From an uncultured Lachnospiraceae bacterium (lineage in GTDB: Bacteria; Bacillota; Clostridia; Lachnospirales; Lachnospiraceae): 64,000 nucleotides of DNA. Made by a program: the position numbers and the translations under genes. Positions 1 to 7,063 of this stretch are shown here, piece after piece (the stretch's first letter is position 1; each line of letters opens with the position of its first letter). The stretch is from assembly GCA_934339135.1 (NCBI GenBank), contig CAKRHP010000004.1, forward strand, positions 1 to 64,000, in the 5' to 3' direction. The notes under the pieces were generated by a model. It was not told the DNA's origin, made no database searches, and saw nothing but the letters and a program-made list of their open reading frames with translations.

Positions 1-132
1 AATCTTTTTTAAGATGTGATCTACATCTTTTATTTAGAATTTTCAGGGTTGTTTTACTGTTCAATTATCAAGCTTCTTTCAAGCGTTTCCGCTTGTTTTG
101 TTGACCGCTTGTCTTGCGCGACAACGATATGT

Positions 133-161
133 ATATTATCATGCTTTGAAGAAGTTGTCAA
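133..161 (-). promoter_or_regulatory. Strong sigma-A promoter, probably of an rRNA operon running off the left edge
   Basis: Read on the minus strand, TTGACA (156-161) and TAATAT (133-138) are separated by exactly 17 bp. The bases just upstream are long A tracts like an UP element. The leader downstream (about 126 to 1) contains a CAAGCG-GAAA-CGCTTG hairpin and a stretch like the pre-16S leaders of Firmicutes. No gene start is seen before position 1. That this drives an rRNA operon is an inference from promoter strength and leader style; the rRNA itself is outside the window. Confidence 0.6.
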
Positions 162-180
162 CACTTTTTTGAAAGTTTTT

Positions 181-291
181 TTAATTTTTTTCAAAATCTT
201 TCTCGGCAGCCTCCAGTTCTGCCTCAGAATAATCTAAATAAAGCCTTTCTTTTGCATACTCATCGACCGTTACATCCCTCGCTTTCTCTGC
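181..291 (-). pseudogene. Small acidic reading frame without a usable start
   Basis: On the minus strand a 36-codon frame runs from two stop codons (292-297) to a TAA at 181-183. Its product would be acidic and helix-like (ending YSEAELEAAEKDFEKN), which reads like the end of a real protein rather than random sequence. There is no ATG, GTG or TTG in the frame. It is best regarded as a remnant or chance frame. The rest of 162-330 holds only the A/T-rich upstream part of the promoter to its left. Confidence 0.25.
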
Positions 292-333
292 TCATCATGA
301 AACAATCTGTTAATGAATTTGTTCCAAAAGAAA

Positions 334-364
334 AAGGAGATACCCTTTCGGGTATCCCCTTCCT
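334..364 (-). terminator. Intrinsic terminator of the secreted repeat protein gene
   Basis: An inverted repeat GGATACCC-GAAA-GGGTATCC (minus strand) is followed by a T run. It lies about 40 bp after the stop codon of the gene ending at 401. Confidence 0.85.
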
Positions 365-400
365 TTTGAAAGCTCTTTTTATTGTAATAGAAGTGAACTA

Positions 401-2242
401 TTATTTAACGGTAGCTTTGATCTTAACAGACTTCTTACCTACCTTGATCGTTACGGCTTTCTTCTTAGCCTTCTTAACACCCTTCAGAGTAAGAGTTGCT
501 TTACCCTTAGCATACTTAACATTTGTAAGCTTCAGGATCTTGCCCTTTACAGTAATTTTATCAGCAAAAGCTTTCTTCTTATTCTGAACCTTAGATGCCT
601 TAATTACTAACTTCGTTGTTTTATTCTTCTTAACAGTGATAGACTTCTTAGCTGCTTTAACCTTCTTGGCTGAGTTGCGGACATAAACCTTGATCTTAGC
701 AGAAACCTTCTTATCACCATTTGTAGACTTCAATGTAACTGTTGCAGATGAACCCTTAACAGCCTTCTTAGGAGCCTTGATTGTAACCTTCTTACCACTT
801 ACCTTAGCAGTAACAACCTTCTTTGCAGAAGTAGATGCTGTAACAACTGCAGCCTTTGTAGCAGGAGCAGCTGCCTTAGCTGTGAATGCAACCTTAACAG
901 ACTTACCAGGAGCAACCACTACGAGTTTCTGCTTTGGTGTGATCTTTGATGTACCAACTGCCTGTGGTGTAGCACTAACTGCCGGCTTAGTTGTAGTTGT
1001 GATACCTGAGCCGGATGTTGTTTTAGTGTTACCCGGAGTTGTCGTAGCACCACCTGCTGGAGATGCACTAACATCTGCTGATGGAGATGCACTAGCATCT
1101 GCTGATGGAGATGGGCTAACAGGCTCCTGATTTACACGAGTACCCTCTACATATGTACCTGCAACGATTGCAGATCCCTTTGTTCCGAACTTCGTTCTGT
1201 CAGTTGTTCCTTCTTTGATACCCTTAACGGTAAATGTTACGGTTAAGTTTTCACTACAGCCAAATTTTCCGTCCTCATCAGGATCAAAATACTCGCTGTA
1301 TGTCACACCGCCGTTCCATCCCCACTGATTGCAGAGCTCGAGACGGTAATTATCAGTCTTATCAGCCTCAATAGCACCTTCGAACATCTTTGAGATGTCT
1401 GTAGGATATTCCTCTCCGTCACAAACAACCTTTACATCAGAGAAAGAGATATCATCCGCATTCAAATTCTTAGCCGCTGTGATTCCCTGAATATCGATAC
1501 AGAAAACGTTTGGTTTACCCTGTGCTATTTCACCTGAAATAGACAGTGTATATGTTCCGTTTCCATCAACATAAACCGGTTTGTCCAGTTTCGGTTCGCC
1601 CCAATTTGCATCTTTAATCATCAGATCAACATTGTAACCCTCTTCTGCCGCATCATAAAGCTTAAATGTAGCACTTGCACCAAATGGTACACTAATCTGG
1701 AATGCATTTGGATCATAGCTCTCAGTATTAGTCTTTTCATCAGTAACCTTTGCTTTCCACTCATCTGTTGCTACAAGCTGACTCAGATCAACTGTATCAC
1801 CCTTACCATATGTCTGCTTGGTGAGATAACCATTCCAACCATCCATGCTGGAATAAATGTTAATTTTCTTGCCTTCTGTAATATCTACAACCTTAAGTTT
1901 TGGAGCTTTATACTTTGTAATATCATCCCTCAAAGTCCCCATAGGATGCAGGCATGTTGTGTTACGTGGATTACCATCACCATCTTTTTCCCATGTGTTG
2001 CAATATGCCTTAATAATTGCAGCGTTGCTGTCTTTGATATTCTCTGAGCTGCCGTCCAGAGTAATACCACCTACCTGTCCTGCCTCAGTAGCACCGGTAA
2101 CTACAATCTCATGACTAGCTACTTTAGTCGTATCATCGTCTGCAGCACTGGCTGTGTTTGCAGTTACGTTTACTCCTGTTACTACCATAGCAGCAGACAG
2201 AAGTAAGGAAAGAGCTTTCTTCATTCCCTTTGTTAACTTCAT
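401..2242 (-). CDS. Secreted protein with Ser/Pro linker and Lys-rich C-terminal repeats
   Basis: 613 residues. A Sec signal peptide (KKALSLLLSAAMV core, likely cleavage after ASA at about 33) shows export. Residues about 35-360 form an acidic, Trp/Asn/Gly-rich region with alternating beta character that could be a carbohydrate-binding type fold; I cannot name the family. A Ser/Pro/Ala linker (about 371-394) contains repeats of a SPSAD-type unit. Residues about 430-613 are Ala/Thr/Lys-rich beta repeats, extremely basic, like the Ig-like stalks of Clostridia surface proteins. The start is well supported by AAGGAGG at good spacing. No sortase motif is visible; retention through the basic tail on anionic wall polymers is inference. 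Confidence 0.8.
   Translation of the reverse strand: MKLTKGMKKALSLLLSAAMVVTGVNVTANTASAADDDTTKVASHEIVVTGATEAGQVGGITLDGSSENIKDSNAAIIKAYCNTWEKDGDGNPRNTTCLHPMGTLRDDITKYKAPKLKVVDITEGKKINIYSSMDGWNGYLTKQTYGKGDTVDLSQLVATDEWKAKVTDEKTNTESYDPNAFQISVPFGASATFKLYDAAEEGYNVDLMIKDANWGEPKLDKPVYVDGNGTYTLSISGEIAQGKPNVFCIDIQGITAAKNLNADDISFSDVKVVCDGEEYPTDISKMFEGAIEADKTDNYRLELCNQWGWNGGVTYSEYFDPDEDGKFGCSENLTVTFTVKGIKEGTTDRTKFGTKGSAIVAGTYVEGTRVNQEPVSPSPSADASASPSADVSASPAGGATTTPGNTKTTSGSGITTTTKPAVSATPQAVGTSKITPKQKLVVVAPGKSVKVAFTAKAAAPATKAAVVTASTSAKKVVTAKVSGKKVTIKAPKKAVKGSSATVTLKSTNGDKKVSAKIKVYVRNSAKKVKAAKKSITVKKNKTTKLVIKASKVQNKKKAFADKITVKGKILKLTNVKYAKGKATLTLKGVKKAKKKAVTIKVGKKSVKIKATVK
1066..1126. repeat. Short tandem repeat in the linker of the secreted protein
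   Basis: A 24-bp unit (containing GCATCTGCTGATGGAGATG) is repeated about two and a half times with small changes. It encodes the Ser-Ala-Asp-Pro linker, so copy number could vary between strains without breaking the frame. Confidence 0.7.
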
Positions 2243-2357
2243 TTCTTTTCCTCCTTAAAATTTCCCCCAATTATTTTATGGGTTGTTTTGATTTTTAAGA
2301 AGTGTACATAACCGTCGGCATCCGCAACTGCCGATAGCTATACCACTTCCATTACGC

Positions 2358-2366
2358 ATTATATCA
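2358..2366 (-). promoter_or_regulatory. Possible extended -10 promoter of the secreted protein gene
   Basis: TGATATAAT on the minus strand is an extended -10 element about 115 bp upstream of the start at 2242; the -35 match (TATTTC) is poor. A TCGGCA/TGCCGA inverted repeat (about 2314-2333) lies in the resulting leader. The remaining bases up to 2650 hold no gene that I can see. Confidence 0.35.
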
Positions 2367-2650
2367 TAACAATTTTCTTCGAAATACGATACTGGCATTT
2401 TTACCAATACATCATATGTTTTTTTGTGTTTTCTGTCCAAAGCCGCCATAATTTTGTTATTTTTTGTGCGTTTTGCACAAATTTATTTTGTTTTTCGGTT
2501 TTGTTATGGCTGTTTTCACAATACATTTTCGATTTCATCCATGTCCGGTTTCTTTCCGGCCTGTTTCCAATTTCTTTCTGTTTCCGCAGAGATAAATTTT
2601 CCGGTACAACGCGCTGTTTCTACATAATGTCCCCTTATTCCCGTTATTTT

Positions 2651-2702
2651 TCAAAACAAAAAACAAGGAATGCCCATACATCACGGACATCCCCTGCTTG
2701 TA
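2651..2702 (-). terminator. Intrinsic terminator after the CobW-fusion gene
   Basis: On the minus strand GGGATGTCCGTG can pair with TATGGGCATTCC (12 pairs including G-U) around a 3-base loop, followed by a T-rich run. It lies about 40 bp downstream of the stop at 2744. Confidence 0.75.
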
Positions 2703-2743
2703 TCTTCGTCATTTTGCACAGAACCCGATCATCCGGCTTCCGA

Positions 2744-3721
2744 TCAATTAAAATATACCAGTTCTTCCTTCGGCTTCTGCGCTGCCTCTACTTCTTCTGC
2801 ATAAAATACCGGGCCTTCTTCTCCATACTCCTTGCGGAATTTGAATTCCAGACGTGCCGTGATGGTGACATAGCTGCCGTTGGCAAAGGCAGACCAGTCA
2901 TCCGCTTTACAGAGGAAGCCGATAAACTGTACATCATCGGCGCAGCATGTCATGGCATGGCGTCCAAATACTACATAGCCGTTTTCAAGACCTCTGGTTT
3001 TCTGGATCCGTCCTGTCAGATGAAGCGTCTTACCATCGTAAACGGACTGATGATCGATCATATCCACATACCAGAGGCCGAAATCATCCTCCTTAATGTC
3101 GATCACATCTGCTTTAACGTCAAATGGCATTTCATCCTTCATCTCGTAGAATGCATCGTCCTCTGACTCATAAACGATCTGTGCTCTCGGATTGACTGCT
3201 TTTACACTGCCGCGGATGGCGTTTTTATTGGTATTCTCCACGGTACAGCGGTTGACGATCACCATCTCGGATACTTTGTAATGCTCTACCATCATAGATG
3301 GCATATTACGCGTATACAATAAGAATGTCTCATCGTTCACGACATCGATGGTCTGGAAATATACCTCCCGGTCAAAGCAGATATCCTCCAGAGAATCATA
3401 CATTTCCGGAATATGCTTTGTAGACCACATTCCATTGTATTCTATAATAATCCGGTCCGGACGATGTTTTTTCAGGAACTTTTCTACCACCTTGCCGTCA
3501 AAGGATTCCTCATCCTCGATATATTCACACGCTGCATGAGTCTGATCCAGAAGCGCCTGAGGATATTCTTCCTCTCCTTCTTCACAGACAAGAATCAGTG
3601 TTTTGGACTTGTCATCAAAAAGCTCATCCACCAGTAAGTCACGGATCAGACTTGTCTTTCCTGCCTCAAGAAATCCCATGATGACGTATACCATCATCTC
3701 CTGTTTTTGTTTTCCAAACAT
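2744..3721 (-). CDS. CobW/YjiA-type GTPase fused to a TIGR03943-like C-terminal domain
   Basis: 325 residues. The N-terminal part (about 8-200) is a COG0523 (CobW) G domain: P-loop GFLEAGKTS at 16-24 and a IIIEYNG element. The family's CxCC metal-transfer motif is absent, and the base-specificity motif reads NRCT instead of NKxD. The C-terminal part (about 235-325) carries RHAMTCCADD followed by a GFLCKADDW element and a beta-rich tail, resembling the C-terminal domain of TIGR03943/YcgQ proteins, which elsewhere are separate proteins of zinc-responsive loci. It directly follows the His-rich CobW gene (26-bp gap), so both probably act in metal (zinc) handling in the cytoplasm. The fusion reading comes from memory of the families and needs a profile search. 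Confidence 0.75.
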   Translation of the reverse strand: MFGKQKQEMMVYVIMGFLEAGKTSLIRDLLVDELFDDKSKTLILVCEEGEEEYPQALLDQTHAACEYIEDEESFDGKVVEKFLKKHRPDRIIIEYNGMWSTKHIPEMYDSLEDICFDREVYFQTIDVVNDETFLLYTRNMPSMMVEHYKVSEMVIVNRCTVENTNKNAIRGSVKAVNPRAQIVYESEDDAFYEMKDEMPFDVKADVIDIKEDDFGLWYVDMIDHQSVYDGKTLHLTGRIQKTRGLENGYVVFGRHAMTCCADDVQFIGFLCKADDWSAFANGSYVTITARLEFKFRKEYGEEGPVFYAEEVEAAQKPKEELVYFN

Positions 3722-3747
3722 AGCTATCCTCTCTTTGTTGTGTCATA

Positions 3748-4845
3748 TTATACATGGAATAATTCTTTGATCTTATCCTCGTTGAGATTTGCACCGATCA
3801 CACAGATACGTCCTGTGTAATCTGCAGCGCCCCGGCGAAGCTCTGTCTCCTCCGGTACCAGATCAAAGTGGAACCATTCTCCCTCAACAGGAGTAACAAT
3901 ACCTTTGGCACGGAGTACCTCTCCATACTCGCCGCCCTTTGCCAGCTTGTCCAGAATCTCTTTCAGTTCTTCCTCGGTGAACTTGTGAGCGGTCTCTACG
4001 CCCCAGCTTGTAAATACATCATCTGCATGGTGGTGTCCCTCATGATCATGGTGATGACCGCAGCCGCACTCGCCATCGTGATGATGCTCATGGTCATGGT
4101 GGTGACCACAGCCGCACTCCTCGTCATGATGATGTTCCTGGTCATGCTCGTCATGGTCATGATGGTGCTCGTCGTGATCATGATGATGGCCACAGCAGCA
4201 CTCGCCATCGTGATGATGGTGCTCATGTTCCTCCAGAAGCTCTTTTTCCAGAGAGTTTACTTTTTCCATTGCCTCGAGAATGTTCTTTCCGTTGATATCA
4301 TCCCAAGGGGTGGTAATGATGGATGCCTCATCGTTCTTCTCACGGATCATCTTAACACAGGTGTCCAGCTTGTCATCGGATACCTTCTGGGTACGGCTGA
4401 GAATAACCGTGCCTGCGTATTCAATCTGGTTGTTGTAGAACTCCCCATAGTTCTTCATATACATTTTGCATTTCTGGGCATCAACAACGACGGCTGTGCT
4501 GTTGATCTCAACGTCCTCACCGATATTCTGTACCGCTTTGATAACATCGGACAGCTTGCCGACACCGGATGGCTCAATGATCACGCGGTCCGGTGAATAC
4601 TTCTCCAGCACTTCCTTTAAGGCTGCGCCAAAGTCACCCACCAGCGAACAGCAGATACAGCCGGAGTTCATCTCTGTGATCTGGATACCGGCTTCCTTAA
4701 GGAAACCTCCGTCAATGCCAATCTCACCAAATTCGTTTTCTATGAGTACAAGCTTCTCTCCCGGAAAAGCTTCTGCGATCAGTTTTTTGATCAATGTGGT
4801 CTTTCCTGCTCCTAAAAATCCCGAAATAATGTCTATCTTTGCCAT
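3748..4845 (-). CDS. His-rich CobW/ZNG-type metallochaperone GTPase
   Basis: 365 residues from the ATG at 4843-4845, which has AAGGAAGG upstream; a longer frame to 4950 lacks support. The protein shows the COG0523 pattern in order: P-loop GFLGAGKTT at 9-17, CxCC motif GCICC near 62-66, an IIEPSGVGK switch element, a very His/Asp/Glu-rich segment (about 203-276) with repeated GECGCGHHHDHE-like units, and a CobW C-terminal domain (about 277-365). The G4 motif is SRTQ rather than NKxD. Proteins of this family deliver zinc or similar metals to client enzymes at the cost of GTP; the His-rich loop probably stores or senses metal. It is co-transcribed with the CobW fusion gene downstream. Confidence 0.9.
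   Translation of the reverse strand: MAKIDIISGFLGAGKTTLIKKLIAEAFPGEKLVLIENEFGEIGIDGGFLKEAGIQITEMNSGCICCSLVGDFGAALKEVLEKYSPDRVIIEPSGVGKLSDVIKAVQNIGEDVEINSTAVVVDAQKCKMYMKNYGEFYNNQIEYAGTVILSRTQKVSDDKLDTCVKMIREKNDEASIITTPWDDINGKNILEAMEKVNSLEKELLEEHEHHHHDGECCCGHHHDHDEHHHDHDEHDQEHHHDEECGCGHHHDHEHHHDGECGCGHHHDHEGHHHADDVFTSWGVETAHKFTEEELKEILDKLAKGGEYGEVLRAKGIVTPVEGEWFHFDLVPEETELRRGAADYTGRICVIGANLNEDKIKELFHV
4018..4235. repeat. Tandem repeats encoding the His/Cys-rich metal loop
   Basis: Imperfect repeats rich in CATCAC/GATCAT-type codons encode three GEC(C/G)CGHHH units separated by DHE/HHD spacers. The strong codon bias also opens long spurious frames on the other strand. Confidence 0.8.
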
Positions 4846-4956
4846 GATATTCCTTCCTTTCTTTAATCTTTGTCTATAATATATTATACCTTTGTTGTCA
4901 ACACCCCATATCGCAGACTGCCGGTATGGCAGCCGATGGGTCGGATGCACTGTCTG

Positions 4957-5682
4957 CTAACTGCGGGATGCGCTGTGAGCCGCATACATCGCAATGCTGG
5001 CGGCGATCGGCAGATTCAGGCTGTCGATCCGGTTGGAATGAGGAATGATAACGGATGTACCTATATTGAGAAATTCTCCCGGCAGACCGGTCGCCTCGTT
5101 TCCAAAGATCAGAGAATATGTCCCTGATGGATGGATCTCCGGCAAAGTGATCTGTGCCTGCAGCATAAACGGATACAGCTCTCTGCCTCCAAACTGCTGC
5201 TGATACTCCTCAAAGGTATCGAAATACTGAAACTCCGTGGAAAAGATTGCTCCCATGGACGCCCGGACCACCTTGGGATCGAACGCATCCACTGCCGGAC
5301 GCACGATCGCCATCTGGTTTAACTCAAATCCCAGGGCACTTCTCATAATGGTTCCCATATTGCCTGCATTGGATGGATTGACCAGCACGATATGAGAGGC
5401 ATCCTTTTGCAGCTTTCCCGGAAATTTACGAAATTCTCCGATCACGTAACAGTTTTCCTTTTGGGAAAGTACATGAAATATTTTGTCCGTCTGCTGAATC
5501 GGTATCCCTGCTTCCCGGCACATTGTCCGAAGCTTATCATAGGTATCCCCTTCCTTCATTGCGGAGTGGACATACACTTTATTGACATATTCTGTCTTAT
5601 ACCGAAGGAGTTCAAAGGTCAGCGTAATCCCCAGAGAATACGAAACGGGATCATCCTTACGATATCGTTTAAATCCTGCCAT
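4957..5682 (-). CDS. TrmH/SpoU family RNA 2'-O-methyltransferase
   Basis: 241 residues with the three SPOUT motifs in the C-terminal two thirds: NPSNAGNMGTIMRSALGF (motif 1, about residue 112), a FGNEATGLP loop (motif 2), and IPHSNRIDSLNLPIAASIAM (motif 3), which together form the trefoil-knot SAM site and dimer interface. The first ~85 residues resemble a small substrate-recognition domain. It would methylate a ribose 2'-OH in tRNA or rRNA; the target cannot be read from sequence. ATG at 5682 is preceded by AGGAT. It lies 111 bp upstream of the CobW pair, same strand. Confidence 0.88.
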   Translation of the reverse strand: MAGFKRYRKDDPVSYSLGITLTFELLRYKTEYVNKVYVHSAMKEGDTYDKLRTMCREAGIPIQQTDKIFHVLSQKENCYVIGEFRKFPGKLQKDASHIVLVNPSNAGNMGTIMRSALGFELNQMAIVRPAVDAFDPKVVRASMGAIFSTEFQYFDTFEEYQQQFGGRELYPFMLQAQITLPEIHPSGTYSLIFGNEATGLPGEFLNIGTSVIIPHSNRIDSLNLPIAASIAMYAAHSASRS

Positions 5683-5723
5683 ATTAATCCTGCATCCTTT
5701 CTACGTTATCTATTCATTTAGAA

Positions 5724-5749
5724 AGCCGGCAGACTTTCTGCTGCCGGCT
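5724..5749 (-). terminator. Hairpin after cheX
   Basis: AGCCGGCAG and CTGCCGGCT form a perfect 9-bp stem just behind the cheX stop codon. The T run after it is short and interrupted (TTCTAAAT), so termination may be partial and let transcription continue into the methyltransferase gene. Confidence 0.5.
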
Positions 5750-5750
5750 G

Positions 5751-6206
5751 CTATTCATCAATAAATATATCTACTGATATGTCTCCCGCATCGGAGCGAA
5801 ACGGAATGCTCAACATCTGATTGCCCTGGCTCTGATAGCTGCTGCCATCATAATATCCCGGCGGTGTAATATCGATCAGGATATTGTTGCTGGCAAATAC
5901 TGTCGCTGCATTACCGGCGATCATATTCCCCAGTTCAGAAATGGCGCTCTGCCCGATCTCATCAATGGTATTGACCGGCTGCATCATCATTTTGGAAATG
6001 ATCTCCAGCGCAGCCGGATGCTCCATATTGAGGATCACCTTGCCTTCTAAGCCCCCCACGATCCCCAGCTCGATAATAGAAGCATCATCGGGATATTCCT
6101 CTTTCTTTATACCGGGCTTGCCAATCTTGAGATCCATCATGCATACGTCCTTTACAACTTTACACACGGATAAAATAAATGGATTAACATGTTCTGCTTT
6201 CACCAT
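5751..6206 (-). CDS. cheX: CheX-type chemotaxis phosphatase
   Basis: 151 residues from the ATG at 6204-6206, with GAGAGG upstream; an in-frame TTG at 6230 would add eight residues but has no ribosome binding site. The protein has the CheC/CheX/FliY fold pattern with the conserved helix EIGQSAISELGNMIAGNA, whose Glu and Asn side chains attack phospho-CheY in known CheX proteins, and a C-terminal beta segment used for dimerisation. It probably dephosphorylates CheY or another receiver domain in the cytoplasm. No other chemotaxis or flagellar gene is in the window, so it is an orphan here; it suggests a motile relative. Confidence 0.88.
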   Translation of the reverse strand: MVKAEHVNPFILSVCKVVKDVCMMDLKIGKPGIKKEEYPDDASIIELGIVGGLEGKVILNMEHPAALEIISKMMMQPVNTIDEIGQSAISELGNMIAGNAATVFASNNILIDITPPGYYDGSSYQSQGNQMLSIPFRSDAGDISVDIFIDE

Positions 6207-6292
6207 TTTTCGTTCCTCTCTTTCGTCCAAATACTGCCATTTGTCCTATCTTTTAGTATAACAAATCCCTCTGTCACTGTAAACAGCCTATC

Positions 6293-7060
6293 CTACAATG
6301 TAAAATCGTTCCAAAAGCTCTGATCAATGTCTACTTTTTTGTCCTGAAGCCACTGGTTATACTTCTTAACAAACATATCCGACTGACGCTGCTGAATGAT
6401 CTGTTCCTTCTGCCGGTCGATCATATCCTGCGTGATGGAAGTGTCCTCCTCTGTCTGCACTGCAGAACCAGAGGCAGTGCTTGCTGCCTGTTTCATGATC
6501 GCCTGACGGGCTTCCTCGTCTGTCACATTGGTATCTGCATCATCTGTGGCAACATAAAACATCTTTTCTGCCAGCAGATTCTCCTGATAGATATCGCTGA
6601 TTTTCTGCACAGACAGACCATATTCCTTTTTGTCGGCTGCTTTGGCATTCTGCACGAGACTTTCTGCCTGACGAAGCGCCTCATCCTGCTCATCCGCCGA
6701 GAGACTGACATCCTGCTGCTGTGCTACGCTTCCGATCACCTTTAACTGCGTGATCATATTGACAATTTCCTGCTTTGCCTGATCTCCGATTGTTTCATTG
6801 TCATCCAGCTTGTAGCTCCACAGTTCCTTGCCGAAGCTGTCCTCATACTGGCATTTCAGGAAATATCCGTATGCCATCACTTCGCTGTAGCGCACCTGCT
6901 CGTCCCCCACCATCATGACAACAGTGCCGGAGGACACGGTAGTTCCTTTTTCTTCTTTTGTTGATTTTTTATGACCACAGCCGGTAAATACAAGAACCGC
7001 TGCCATGGCAATACATAAGCCTGATATCCACTTTTTTCTCTGCATGCTGCTTAACTCCAT
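6293..7060 (-). CDS. Lipoprotein of the SurA/PrsA foldase-like group
   Basis: 255 residues. An N-terminal signal with lipobox FTGC (Cys near 28) marks a lipoprotein anchored on the outer face of the membrane. The rest is helical, Gln/Asp-rich, and resembles the SurA N-terminal chaperone segment; I see no complete parvulin PPIase domain, so it may be a chaperone-only form. The ATG at 7060 lies 4 bp after the mfd stop codon; a second ATG at 7045 preceded by GGAG is also possible. A foldase gene directly downstream of mfd is a common Clostridia arrangement. Two signal-peptide starts fit equally well. Confidence 0.75.
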   Translation of the reverse strand: MELSSMQRKKWISGLCIAMAAVLVFTGCGHKKSTKEEKGTTVSSGTVVMMVGDEQVRYSEVMAYGYFLKCQYEDSFGKELWSYKLDDNETIGDQAKQEIVNMITQLKVIGSVAQQQDVSLSADEQDEALRQAESLVQNAKAADKKEYGLSVQKISDIYQENLLAEKMFYVATDDADTNVTDEEARQAIMKQAASTASGSAVQTEEDTSITQDMIDRQKEQIIQQRQSDMFVKKYNQWLQDKKVDIDQSFWNDFTL

Positions 7061-7063
7061 TCT

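Noticed and set aside
1066..1126. Short regular repeats that could suggest a CRISPR array
   Set aside because: The repeats are adjacent without unique spacers and lie inside a coding linker.
2243..2400. Riboswitch in the leader of the secreted protein gene
   Set aside because: Only one short hairpin is present and no conserved riboswitch core (for example c-di-GMP or glycine type) can be recognised.
3868..4596. Long plus-strand frame rich in Met, Val and Ala opposite the His-rich CobW gene
   Set aside because: It is the complement of His/Asp codon repeats; no ribosome binding site and a repetitive composition.
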